A DNA stretch of 64,000 bases, taken from the NCBI GenBank assembly GCA_023257515.1, contig JALRCA010000019.1:1-64000 (forward strand), read 5' to 3'. The notes beneath the pieces are model-generated. The model saw only the letters and a program-made list of their open reading frames with translations. It made no database searches and was not told the DNA's origin. Within the stretch, counting starts at the first letter, position 1, and each line of letters starts with the position of its first letter. This stretch comes from Aeromicrobium sp. GTDB taxonomy: Bacteria > Actinomycetota > Actinomycetes > Propionibacteriales > Nocardioidaceae. Positions 7,789-17,099 of this stretch are shown here, in pieces. A program made the position numbers and the translations under genes.

Positions 7789-10668
7789 TCAGGCCGCGCG
7801 CACCAGCCGCACGCCGTGGACGAGGGCCGGGTAGGCCGATGTGAGGGTGTCGCCGGCGACCTGGCCCTGACGCTGGACCACGATGGTGGCGAACTGCTTG
7901 CCGGTGGTGTCGACGGCGGTGGCGAGGTCGGCGACGCGGACGGTGTTGTCGCTGTCGATCGTGACGGCCGTACCCGACGCGGGTGAGGCCGCCAGGATCG
8001 AGTCGGCCGCGCTCCACACCTGGACGTCGGCGCGCCAGACGGTCTTGAGCACGCTCGAGACCGCCGCGCTGTGCACGAGCTGGACCGTGAACGCGGACCA
8101 GTCGGACGGGATCTGCACGGTCATCGAGACACCGACCGCGGCGTTCGCGCCGTCGACCTGCTTGGGGAAGGCCCTGTGCACGTGCCGGGTCGTGTGGCCC
8201 AGCGTCGTCGGGTTCGGGGTCGAGCCCGTGACGCCGATGACGTCGAGCATCTCCTGCGGCCGGACGAGCACGACCGACGAGGCGTCGAGGGTGGGCCAGC
8301 CCAGGTTGCCGAAGATGCGGACGGTGTTGGCGATGGTGCCGGAGCCGATCGCGACGTCGGGGAAGTCGTTCCCGGAGACCTCGCCGCCTTCGGTGAGGAC
8401 GCCGGTGGCGCCGAGCCGGAAGCCGTTGGCTCCGGTGACGCGGTTGCCCTTGATCGTGGGGTGACGGACCTCGGCGTAGATGTTGATGCCGTGAGTGTCG
8501 TTGGAGACGCCGCCGGTGCCGTGGCCGGAGATGTCGTTGTCCTTGAGCGTGAGCCGGTCCAGGTACGAGGCGGTGACCGTGCTGACGTTGATGTAGATGC
8601 CCGAACGCACAGCGCCACGGATCTTGTTGCGCGAGATCGTGAGCCCGGAGATCGGGTTGTAGCCGGCCTCCACGTACACGGCGCGCCCGCCGGAGTCGAG
8701 GAGGTTGTTGTCGACGATCCGCCCGCGGACGGTAGTCCCGTGGTCCTTATCCCCGGTGACAAGGATGGCGCAGCCCTCGCGCAGGTTGTCGGTGCGGACC
8801 TTGCAGCCGCGGATCGTGTTCTGCGCGACGAGCGCGTCGGTGCCGGGGTAGGAGCCGCGCACGGGCGTGAACTTGAGCGCGACGCCGACCTCGCACTTCT
8901 CGATGACGTTCTCGGCCACCACGGTCCCGAGTGCACCGGCGTCACAGATGCCGACGCGCATGCCGGTGACGTAGTTGCCGATGATGCGGAAGCCGCCGGC
9001 CGGGTTCGCGGGCGTGGTGCTCGTGCCCTGCGCCTCGAGGAAGATGCCGTTGTTCCCGCGGGCCTGCGTGACCTCGTCGCCCACGCCGATGATGGTGTTG
9101 AACGCGATGAGGCCGGGCTCGGAGCCGCCGTTGTTGACGGTGCCGATGCCGATGCCGGAGCCGCCGCCACGGGTCGCGTCGGCGTAGAGACGACCGGGGT
9201 TCTTGATGACGTTCAGCGTGATCGTGACCGAGTCGTACTGATGATCGAACGGCAGTGAGGTGCCGCCGGAGTTCCAGACGTTCAGCTCGGTCGCGATGAC
9301 GCGATTCACGTGGAAGATGTTGAGCACCTTGATCGACGGCTCGTAGCCACCCGATCGGATGTGGAAGCGCCCGTTGACGCCGAAGCGCCGGAAGTCCGCG
9401 CCGGTCAGCGGGTTCGCGCTGGTGCGGCCTGAGCAGTGCAGCCACGACGTGTTCGACGCACCGGTCGCGCTGCCGGAGTCCTGGATTACCTCGACCCACG
9501 AGACATCTCGCTGCACGCCAGCCCATGAGACGTAGTCCTTGCAGCCGAGCGGCTGGGTGACGATCGTGCGGCCCGGCGGGAAGAACACGGTGCCGCCGCC
9601 GGCGATGAAGGACCGCATTGCGTAGGCAGCGTTCTGCGCGGCAGCGATTGCCGCATCGTCCGGGGTGCCGTACACGGCCACCGCGCCCGACACGTCCGTC
9701 ACGGCGTTGTGCGCGATCGTCGCGTTGCCACCGGAGACGCTGACGATCGTCGACAGCAACTTGCCGTCGTTCGCGTTCGTGTTGAAGTCCGACGACATGA
9801 CGCCCGCACCCTCGATACCGATGCGCTTGCCAACGTCCGCGGACGTGAAGGGCGTGCCGATCGGGGTTACCACCGGCGAGCCCGTCGTCATGTTGACCAG
9901 CACCTCGCGGCCGTCGACCTTCGCCCCGAAGTCGAGGATGTTGAACGTCGAGGTCGTTGACTGCTCGCGTGAACGGTTCTGGGCAGAAAGTGCAGCCTGC
10001 GTCGCCGAGCCCGGCGTGCCGATGTAGCCCGCCACGCCAGCATCCGAACCACCCGGACCGACAGGAAGCGGTCCGGCGGTGCCCGTCGTGCCGTCGTTCA
10101 GCTCGTAGGTCAGGTCGCCACCACTGACACCCAGCGACTCGACACTCACGCCAGGGTCACCAGTCTCACCCTTGCGCAGGTCGACGACGATCGGGGCCGA
10201 CGCCTCAAGCGGAATCTGCGAGGCCAGGTTGACGACGCCGAGGCTGTTGACCTTGTCCGCCGAGATCCTGACGTTGAAGCGGGGCGTCGACTGTGAGAAG
10301 ACGCTGACCCCGTTGGCCTTCGCGCTACGGACCACGAGCGTGTGAGTCTTGCCGTCCGGACCCTCGACATGCCCGGTGATGTTCGCGTCGGTCAGATCGA
10401 CGACGCGGATACTGTTATCGATCGACTGCGGGTCGTGATCCCACGCGATACGACCGCCCGGCTTGATCGTGCCGCGCATCGGGGCCAGAGTCAGCGTCGA
10501 TTCACGCCCGTCCTCATCGATCCACACGATGTTGCCCAGGACCGGCTCCAAGGACACGGTGCCTTCGTCTGCCCAACCGATGTCAGGGTCACGGTCCGGG
10601 TCAGACTCGGAATCACTGACCTGGGTGCCGACACGCCAGTACGCATCAACGAACGTCGGGTTGGGCAT
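7789..10668 (-). CDS. Tailspike / tail fibre protein with pectate-lyase-like beta-helix
   Basis: 959 aa; STTSTFNILDFGAKVDGREV and many N-rich helix coils (TIRGCKV, ISRNKIRGAVRSGIYI); N-terminal tail module with collagen-like GETGDPG. Confidence 0.75.
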   Translation of the reverse strand: MPNPTFVDAYWRVGTQVSDSESDPDRDPDIGWADEGTVSLEPVLGNIVWIDEDGRESTLTLAPMRGTIKPGGRIAWDHDPQSIDNSIRVVDLTDANITGHVEGPDGKTHTLVVRSAKANGVSVFSQSTPRFNVRISADKVNSLGVVNLASQIPLEASAPIVVDLRKGETGDPGVSVESLGVSGGDLTYELNDGTTGTAGPLPVGPGGSDAGVAGYIGTPGSATQAALSAQNRSREQSTTSTFNILDFGAKVDGREVLVNMTTGSPVVTPIGTPFTSADVGKRIGIEGAGVMSSDFNTNANDGKLLSTIVSVSGGNATIAHNAVTDVSGAVAVYGTPDDAAIAAAQNAAYAMRSFIAGGGTVFFPPGRTIVTQPLGCKDYVSWAGVQRDVSWVEVIQDSGSATGASNTSWLHCSGRTSANPLTGADFRRFGVNGRFHIRSGGYEPSIKVLNIFHVNRVIATELNVWNSGGTSLPFDHQYDSVTITLNVIKNPGRLYADATRGGGSGIGIGTVNNGGSEPGLIAFNTIIGVGDEVTQARGNNGIFLEAQGTSTTPANPAGGFRIIGNYVTGMRVGICDAGALGTVVAENVIEKCEVGVALKFTPVRGSYPGTDALVAQNTIRGCKVRTDNLREGCAILVTGDKDHGTTVRGRIVDNNLLDSGGRAVYVEAGYNPISGLTISRNKIRGAVRSGIYINVSTVTASYLDRLTLKDNDISGHGTGGVSNDTHGINIYAEVRHPTIKGNRVTGANGFRLGATGVLTEGGEVSGNDFPDVAIGSGTIANTVRIFGNLGWPTLDASSVVLVRPQEMLDVIGVTGSTPNPTTLGHTTRHVHRAFPKQVDGANAAVGVSMTVQIPSDWSAFTVQLVHSAAVSSVLKTVWRADVQVWSAADSILAASPASGTAVTIDSDNTVRVADLATAVDTTGKQFATIVVQRQGQVAGDTLTSAYPALVHGVRLVRAA

Positions 10669-10677
10669 GCGTGGCTC

Positions 10678-10806
10678 CTAGTGAAGGTTGATCGACGCGT
10701 GGCGCTTGGCCTCGCGGGGGATGCCGATGAGACGGTCACTGATCGCGACCAGGACGGTTGCCGTGACGCCGAGGGCCGCGGCGAGGCGGTAGCGGGTGGG
10801 ACGCAT
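10678..10806 (-). CDS. Small membrane protein (lysis-associated?)
   Basis: MRPTRYRLAAALGVTATVLVAISDRLIGIPREAKRHASINLH; single TM, next to holin candidate. Confidence 0.45.
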   Translation of the reverse strand: MRPTRYRLAAALGVTATVLVAISDRLIGIPREAKRHASINLH

Positions 10807-10808
10807 GG

Positions 10809-11141
10809 TCAGGCCTTGTGCTCGCCGGGGGCGTCGGCCAGGTCGTCGGCCGGATCCTCGTCGTCGGGCTCGAGGTCCGGGTGCAGGTCGTCGTCGCCGT
10901 CGAGTTTCCCTGGATCCGTGACCTGCTTGCTGGGCGTGACCTTCTGCCGCGAGTAGGCACCGGCCAGCAGCGGGGCGATGACGCCGATGAACGCCAGACC
11001 AGCGTTGGCCTTGGCAGGCAGGTCGCCGACCGCGAGTCCGAGTCCAGCGCAGAGCGTGAAGAACGCGGCGACCACCTGGCCCGCGACGACAGGCTCGTAG
11101 CCAGCCGCTGCTCGGCGGATGAAGTTGATGACGTGTCGCAT
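10809..11141 (-). CDS. Holin-like membrane protein
   Basis: MRHVINFIRRAAAGYEPVVAGQVVAAFFTLCAGLGLAVGDLPAKANAGLAFIGVIAPLLAGAYSRQKV..., charged C-terminus, next to endolysin. Confidence 0.6.
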   Translation of the reverse strand: MRHVINFIRRAAAGYEPVVAGQVVAAFFTLCAGLGLAVGDLPAKANAGLAFIGVIAPLLAGAYSRQKVTPSKQVTDPGKLDGDDDLHPDLEPDDEDPADDLADAPGEHKA

Positions 11142-11143
11142 GG

Positions 11144-11845
11144 TCATGCCTTCCTGAGTCGACGGTCGGGGAGCCAACCCCCACGGATTCCTTGCCGCCA
11201 GATGGAGCCGGACTTGGTCTTGTGGGTCTTGCCGTTCGCGGTGAACGTCGCGCCGTGCTTGACGGTCTTGATGACGTCGTAGTGGTGTCCGGGGCCGGCG
11301 AAGACGTTCACGGGGCGGCTCTTGAAGTCGCCGGGCTCCTTGGCCACATAGACGCGGTACTTGACTCGCGCGGGCTTCTGGCGAGCCTTGGCCCACTTGA
11401 TGCCGGCGGTCCACGTGCGGAGTCGTCGCGGCGCGGGGCCGTCGTCGCGGGCTCGAGCGCGACCAGCCAGGCCGTTCATCCCGCTGGCCAGGTCCGCGAT
11501 CTGGTAGCGCGCGGGGCCGTTGTGGGGGCAGCCGTTGAGCACGAGGTGGCAGTGCGGGTCGAAGCCCTGAGCGGGAGTCCTGGCCCACGCTGCGGCACCC
11601 ATCTCGCGCGCGATCTTCACCGTGCGGGAGTCGTGCTGCCAGACGTCAGCAGCTCCCCCTCGGCTGTGCGTGCCGCCGGACTGCGATGCGCCACCGGTCA
11701 ACTGCGCGACGTCGATCGAGTGCTTGATGACGCCGACCCGCTTGAGCTCGGCCTCGAACACCGGCAGCCAGGCACGGAGACAGTCGCACGCAACACGGCC
11801 GCGGAACGGTCCGTAGCCGGGCGTGTTGACGGTGGGGAGCGCCAT
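11144..11845 (-). CDS. Endolysin, M15-type D-Ala peptidase with SH3-like C-terminus
   Basis: GGTHSRGGAADVWQHD...GFDPHCHLVLNGC (H..D..H.H metal ligands). Confidence 0.75.
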   Translation of the reverse strand: MALPTVNTPGYGPFRGRVACDCLRAWLPVFEAELKRVGVIKHSIDVAQLTGGASQSGGTHSRGGAADVWQHDSRTVKIAREMGAAAWARTPAQGFDPHCHLVLNGCPHNGPARYQIADLASGMNGLAGRARARDDGPAPRRLRTWTAGIKWAKARQKPARVKYRVYVAKEPGDFKSRPVNVFAGPGHHYDVIKTVKHGATFTANGKTHKTKSGSIWRQGIRGGWLPDRRLRKA

Positions 11846-11903
11846 GGGTCCTCCTGGGCAGGGTGAAGCGCCCGACGTGGGTCGGGTGCGGATGGATGGT
11901 TGG

Positions 11904-12548
11904 CTACTCGGACGGTGTGGGAACCGGCTCGAGTTGGCCGCAGGTGACGGTCTGGGTGGTGCCGTCAGAGAACGTGAACGTGAACGTCACCGGGGTCAGG
12001 CCGCCCTCGCAAGCAACGCCGACGACCCCGCGACCGTCCTTGCCAGCCGAACCCGTCTCGCCCTTCTCTCCCCTGTCGCCCTTCGGCCCCTGCGCGCCGA
12101 CAGGGCCGGGCACGGTCGAGTCCGCACCAGGGACGCCAGGCGAGCCCTGAGGGCCGGGGACGTCGGAGTCTTCTCCGTCGCTGCCGTCCTGTCCCGGGCG
12201 ACCCGTCGGACCCGGCACGGGGACGTAGCGCGTCTGGATCGGTGAAGCCTGCGTGTTCTGCGACGGGCCGCTGATTGACGGCGCCTTGTCGATCTCCTTG
12301 CGAGTCTCAGCCGCGCGCGAGCACAGGCCCTTCTCGGCCAGCCGCTTCGCATCCGACCCGTTCCCCCGGCATGCCGCCTGCACCCGTGCCGCGAGGTCGT
12401 CAGCCGGGCGCGCGATCTGGTTCGCGTCTTTGACTGCCGCGTTCTTGCCGTCAGCGAAGTAGTAGACGGCCATGGCCCACCCGACGGTCGCCAAGACCAC
12501 CAGCACGGCCACGACAGCGAACGTGCGCCGCGTGTCACGAATCTGCAT
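11904..12548 (-). CDS. Collagen-like repeat membrane protein
   Basis: N-terminal TM then GPTGRPGQDGSDGEDSDVPGPQGSPGVPGADSTVPGPVGAQGPKGDRGEKGETGSAGKDGRG. Confidence 0.7.
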   Translation of the reverse strand: MQIRDTRRTFAVVAVLVVLATVGWAMAVYYFADGKNAAVKDANQIARPADDLAARVQAACRGNGSDAKRLAEKGLCSRAAETRKEIDKAPSISGPSQNTQASPIQTRYVPVPGPTGRPGQDGSDGEDSDVPGPQGSPGVPGADSTVPGPVGAQGPKGDRGEKGETGSAGKDGRGVVGVACEGGLTPVTFTFTFSDGTTQTVTCGQLEPVPTPSE

Positions 12549-12720
12549 CGGAACCGCCCCCTGCGGTCTTCTCGAGACTGGCGACCTTCGCCAAGGCCTC
12601 GTCGCGCTCACGGATGAGCTTCGAACGCTCGGCCGAGAACACCGCACCGATCACGGCCACGGCGACACCGCCAAGGCTGGTGACGGTGGCTCCCAAGACG
12701 ACTGCTGTCCCCGGGTCCAT
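12535..12720 (-). CDS. Small membrane protein
   Basis: MDPGTAVVLGATVTSLGGVAVAVIGAVFSAERSKLIRERDEALAKVASLEK; TM plus coiled coil. Confidence 0.5.
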   Translation of the reverse strand: MDPGTAVVLGATVTSLGGVAVAVIGAVFSAERSKLIRERDEALAKVASLEKTAGGGSDADS

Positions 12721-12724
12721 GCGG

Positions 12725-13015
12725 TCACCCCTGTCCGTGTGTTCGTCGCTCCCTCGCCAGCGCCAGCACCATCCCTGCGATCAGAACGAGCCCACCGCCC
12801 AGGCCGAAGTAGGACAGGGCGTCGATGGGCACGTTGTAGACGCGGGCCTTGATCTGCCCGGTCGTCACGTAGAGCAGCAGCAAGCCACCACCGAGGAGAA
12901 CCAGACGCCACGGCCAGGAGGTGCGGCGCGCGATCATGCCGGCGGTGTGCGTGTAGATGGGGAACGCCGTCAGGAAGACGGCGAACATCACCCAGCGGAA
13001 AGTCTCGTCGCTCAC
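12725..13015 (-). CDS. Hypothetical membrane protein
   Basis: Three predicted hydrophobic segments. Confidence 0.55.
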   Translation of the reverse strand: MSDETFRWVMFAVFLTAFPIYTHTAGMIARRTSWPWRLVLLGGGLLLLYVTTGQIKARVYNVPIDALSYFGLGGGLVLIAGMVLALARERRTHGQG

Positions 13016-14112
13016 TTGCCCTCCAGCGCGTCGAGTCGGGCAGCGAGCGCCGCGACCTGTTCCTTGAGCCCGGCGTTCTCGGCTTCCAGGTCCACGATCC
13101 GCTGCTCGTGGTCCTGCAGCACCACCTGCTGAGCGGCGGGGAACCGGTCGTAGTTCAGCGTCTGCGGCTCACCGTCGGGATCGGCGTTGACGAGCAGGTA
13201 CCGCAGCGATTCGATCTCGGCGACCTCCTCGGCCACGAACCCCGCGTTGCGTGACGTGGTGTTCGGGTCATCTTCGACCTCGCTTTTGTCCCGCCACGTT
13301 CGAGGCCGCAGCCGGAGGACGTCAGCGGCAGGTGGAGCGAAGTCCTCGATGTCCTGCTTGAACCGGCGCGACGACGTCACCCACGCGACACGAGGGTCGC
13401 CGCCCTCCAGGAGCCTCAGGTTCGCTGACGACGAAGTCGTCGGCAGCTCGTAGAGGCGCAGGTTGCCGCCGGTGTTGAGGTTGACCTGGTTGCCGTCGAG
13501 GAAGACGTCCGGGGCTCCGATGTACACCTGGCCGGAGTCCGAGCCGATGTAGGCGCCCTGGTCGACGTCGAGGACGAAACCGCCGTCGGAGTAGACCCAC
13601 ACCTGACCGGACTGACCGGGCGTGCGACCGCGGACCGTGATCGAGTTCTCCAGACCGGAGCCGGACGAGGACGGTGGGAACAGACGCAGGTAGTTCGTGC
13701 CGGCGCCCTGGTCAACTGCAATAACGCCCGGCTGGCCCCCGGCGTTCGTCGAGTCGTACAGGTAGATGCGACCACGTTGCAGCCGCATCCTGCCGCTCGT
13801 GGCCGGGTCGATCAGGTCCAAGATGCCCGAGCCCATGCCGATGACACGCTCGCCGCTCTCGTCCGAAAGATAGAGGCGCCCCGCGTTCAGGATGTCGAGG
13901 ATGCCCGAGCCGAGCGTCATCGCCAGCGTGTCGGTGGAGTCGTAGAGACGGAACTGGCCGCCTTCCTTCAGATCGATGCCGCCCTTGCCAACCGTGACGT
14001 TCTCGAACACGCCCATCGAGGAGCGGACCTCGGCAACGAGTCGCTTGAGACCTTCCATCTCTCGCCAGATCTGCGCCAGAGGGTTGCTCGACGTCATGGA
14101 GGGAAGGCTCAT
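13012..14112 (-). CDS. Tail fibre protein with peptidase S74 intramolecular chaperone domain
   Basis: C-terminal SSRRFKQDIEDFAPPAADVLRLRPRTWRDK...NAGFVAEEVAEI...LNYDRFPAAQQVVLQDHEQRI + coiled coil. Confidence 0.8.
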   Translation of the reverse strand: MSLPSMTSSNPLAQIWREMEGLKRLVAEVRSSMGVFENVTVGKGGIDLKEGGQFRLYDSTDTLAMTLGSGILDILNAGRLYLSDESGERVIGMGSGILDLIDPATSGRMRLQRGRIYLYDSTNAGGQPGVIAVDQGAGTNYLRLFPPSSSGSGLENSITVRGRTPGQSGQVWVYSDGGFVLDVDQGAYIGSDSGQVYIGAPDVFLDGNQVNLNTGGNLRLYELPTTSSSANLRLLEGGDPRVAWVTSSRRFKQDIEDFAPPAADVLRLRPRTWRDKSEVEDDPNTTSRNAGFVAEEVAEIESLRYLLVNADPDGEPQTLNYDRFPAAQQVVLQDHEQRIVDLEAENAGLKEQVAALAARLDALEGK

Positions 14113-15188
14113 GCGACGTTCCCTTCATCCGGTGCCCAGAACGCCGGAGTCGCGTTGGTCAGAACGCCGCCCTGCACCGTCGCCCGCCAGCCGATCACTC
14201 GCGCCGCACCGTGGTACTCGGCCGGGTCGACCTCCGTCGGGTCAAGATCGAGCCTCACCGTGTCGCCGATGTCGTAGTCCCTGACGATCTTGGGTGCGGA
14301 CTGTTCGGTCTGCGCGATCTCCAGCTCCCAACGTTGGGTGCCGTAGCGGTACTGGATCGAGGCCTGCAAGGCGACCCGGTCAAGGTCGTCGTCCGTCTCG
14401 ATCGACGTCGCCGCCACCCGCAGCTCCCACGGCGGCACTCCGGCAGCAATCGCGACGTCATCGACAACCGGTGTCGACATCGGACGGGACTCACCCGCTC
14501 CGTCACCCGTCGCGATCGTCCGCACGGCCTTCTTCTGCCACGACCGGGGGCGGCGGCGAGACTCCAGGTGCATGTTCTCGATGACCGTGGACTGGATCTC
14601 TCGTCCCACCTGCGGGCCGATCTCGATGGTCTTGATGAACCGCCGGTGCGTGCCGTCCTCCCAGCGGATGCGAGTGATCCACTCCGGTCCGCTGGCCTTC
14701 GAGGCCAGGTCCGAGACGGCCGACGCAACCGTGCGGTCCTCCAGGCCCGAGTAGGACTGAGTTGCCTTGCGGCCCGTCTTCGTCACCGCGAGCTCGAAGC
14801 CCCAACCGGCAGTGATCTTCTGGGAGAACAACGCGGCCATGATGTCGGCCTCGTCGTCGACCGTCTCGTCGAACTCAGCGTCCTCGACATTGACGTACTC
14901 GGGAACGGCCTCGATCGATTCGAGAGTCAGCGGCACGGTCTCCGAACCAGGCACCGCATCGGTGACGAGGTATCCGCACAGCGGCAGGTCGTCATTCACC
15001 GGGACGATCATCGACCGGCGGCCGTCGACCAGGTTCGTCCAGTTCGGCGGGCACGAAGGATCGAGGACGTCGAGGTTGACCGTGCACGTCGACTTCGTGC
15101 CGATCGTCCGCTCGAGGCTGTCCGCCTTCAGCGGCAGCTCCTCGACGAACAACCCCGTCTTGAGGTCAGCGACGTACCACGTCAGCAT
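14109..15188 (-). CDS. Minor tail protein
   Basis: 359 aa; MLTWYVADLKTGLFVEELPLKADSLERTIG..., position downstream of tape measure. Confidence 0.65.
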   Translation of the reverse strand: MLTWYVADLKTGLFVEELPLKADSLERTIGTKSTCTVNLDVLDPSCPPNWTNLVDGRRSMIVPVNDDLPLCGYLVTDAVPGSETVPLTLESIEAVPEYVNVEDAEFDETVDDEADIMAALFSQKITAGWGFELAVTKTGRKATQSYSGLEDRTVASAVSDLASKASGPEWITRIRWEDGTHRRFIKTIEIGPQVGREIQSTVIENMHLESRRRPRSWQKKAVRTIATGDGAGESRPMSTPVVDDVAIAAGVPPWELRVAATSIETDDDLDRVALQASIQYRYGTQRWELEIAQTEQSAPKIVRDYDIGDTVRLDLDPTEVDPAEYHGAARVIGWRATVQGGVLTNATPAFWAPDEGNVA

Positions 15189-15191
15189 CGC

Positions 15192-16253
15192 TCAAACTCC
15201 GGTACGAACGAACGCCACCTTGGACGCGACGATAGGCAGCGAGCCGCCGCCGGACCGGTAGACGCGGGCGCTGATCGTGTCGCCCTGGTTGAAGTACTGC
15301 GCCGCGATGACCTGCTGGCGGTACGCGTAGGTGCCTCCCGGCAGGCCGTCAGAGCCCTCAGGTGTCTGAGTGCCGTTGACGTAGACGTAGAGCCCGCGAC
15401 GACCGTTCGTGTTCGCATCCCACTGAACCGAGAACACAACCATGTAGAACCCAGCCGACTGACATGTGTACTCATACGGTGCCGTCGAGGAGTACGTCCA
15501 CAGACCATCGTTCGGCATCGTCGCGTCGGTGATGTTCACGCCGGTCGTCGCCTGGTCCGGGATGCCCTGCGACGTCGCCCGATCGCGACGCACGTAAGCC
15601 GCAGCGTTCAGCGCCGCCCAGGCGGTGCCGTCGTACCGCTCCAGCCGGACCGTCTGCTCGTTCCACACCACCAGACCGCCATAGGCGGACAGGGAGTCGC
15701 GAACCGCCGTCGTCGACACGGGAAGCACGCCGCCGGCCGCGACCGTGCGCACCGGGTTCGGCGTCACCGTGATCGAGCCCGTGTCCGGCACCAGCATGCG
15801 AGCGAGGATGAGCGACGAGGCCGGGGACGTCGGCTCACTGGGCGTCGCTGACGGCGTACCAGCAACCCGCTCGACCTTGAGCTCCTTCGCCGACCCGAGG
15901 CCCGTGTCCGAGTCATACACGCGGGCGACCACCAGATCGATGCGCGACTGACCGGTCGACGGACGCGCCGGCAGACTCAACGTCTTCGTGGAATCGATCT
16001 CGAACAGCCAAGGACCATTCGACGCCGAACCACTATCGAAGATGACACCAGCACCAGCCGTGACGCTGACCTGCTCAGGCGAACCACCCACGGACACGGC
16101 AAGCCCAGCACCGTTGACCCGCCGCCCACCCCGAGCCGAGAACGCCGACGCCGAGCCTGGCATCAGGAGAACCGAGCCCATCAGCCGCTCAGCCGAGGCG
16201 TTGTACTCCACGCCATTCCAGCGATGCGCGTAACCGTCAGTCGCCATCGTCAC
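15192..16253 (-). CDS. Minor tail protein
   Basis: 353 aa, ...ASNGPWLFEIDSTKTLSLPARPSTGQSRIDLVVARVYDSD..., tail-module position. Confidence 0.6.
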   Translation of the reverse strand: MTMATDGYAHRWNGVEYNASAERLMGSVLLMPGSASAFSARGGRRVNGAGLAVSVGGSPEQVSVTAGAGVIFDSGSASNGPWLFEIDSTKTLSLPARPSTGQSRIDLVVARVYDSDTGLGSAKELKVERVAGTPSATPSEPTSPASSLILARMLVPDTGSITVTPNPVRTVAAGGVLPVSTTAVRDSLSAYGGLVVWNEQTVRLERYDGTAWAALNAAAYVRRDRATSQGIPDQATTGVNITDATMPNDGLWTYSSTAPYEYTCQSAGFYMVVFSVQWDANTNGRRGLYVYVNGTQTPEGSDGLPGGTYAYRQQVIAAQYFNQGDTISARVYRSGGGSLPIVASKVAFVRTGV

Positions 16254-16256
16254 TCC

Positions 16257-17099
16257 TCAAATCCACGTCGACCTATAAGTGGCCGTGAGCTTTGCGCCAG
16301 GGCCGGGCGAAGAACCGCCGAACTGGACCTGCGTCGTACCCGGACGAGCGTCGAACCACGACCCGTACACGCGGTCACGACGCGACGCATTCACGTCCCC
16401 ATTCGCCAGCACCCGGTGCGTCGCGCTGTCGATCGTCAACCACTCGCCAGCAGCAAGCGTCAACGTCGTGCGCAACGCCGTGCCCGAGTCCATGTCGATC
16501 AGAAACGGGTCCGTGATCGGACCATCGATGCGCCACAGGACCGACGCAGGAGCCGTCCCGTCGTTTGTGAGCCGCAGCACGCCCGAGGTGACCGTGGCCG
16601 ACCATGTAGCGGGCCACATAGCCGGCCACACAAGACCACCGACCGACGACGGCGCACCCGTCGACGTCGACTTCACCGGACCACGGATCGCCGGATCATC
16701 AGCCCGCAGCGACAGAGACGCCCGAGCCGCCGTCGGGGTCTCCTCCGTGAACAGCGGCTCACCACTACGTCGGTAGGTCGCCTGCCGCTCACCGAAGAAC
16801 GGCTCATCGCCGACCACCACGAACGGCGCCAGCGACACCGCAGCCTCCAACCGAGCCCGCGCCTCATGCAGCGCGTCATGATCCGGCGCGTACACGTTCA
16901 ACGACGGAGACCACTCGCGAGCCTGGAAGTACCGCGTCGCCGACCACGAACCGTGCGCCACGGCACGCTCACCGGACACCTCACGAGGTGCCGGCGAGTT
17001 GCCCCACAGGTCCGAACCGGCCTGCAACGACCACCGCACACCGAAAACATCCACGTCGTTGAGCACGATCCCGCTCGAACCAAGGGTCGCCGTGGTCAT
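16257..17099 (-). CDS. Distal tail protein
   Basis: 280 aa directly after tape measure; Dit-like organisation. Confidence 0.6.
   Translation of the reverse strand: MTTATLGSSGIVLNDVDVFGVRWSLQAGSDLWGNSPAPREVSGERAVAHGSWSATRYFQAREWSPSLNVYAPDHDALHEARARLEAAVSLAPFVVVGDEPFFGERQATYRRSGEPLFTEETPTAARASLSLRADDPAIRGPVKSTSTGAPSSVGGLVWPAMWPATWSATVTSGVLRLTNDGTAPASVLWRIDGPITDPFLIDMDSGTALRTTLTLAAGEWLTIDSATHRVLANGDVNASRRDRVYGSWFDARPGTTQVQFGGSSPGPGAKLTATYRSTWI

Noticed and set aside
8071-9258. + strand ORF, 395 aa
   Set aside because: Antisense to the tailspike; low-complexity shadow translation.
14211-15851. + strand ORF, 546 aa
   Set aside because: Long but antisense to two minor tail genes that fit the phage operon; composition is shadow-like (RRRRHPQLPRRHS).
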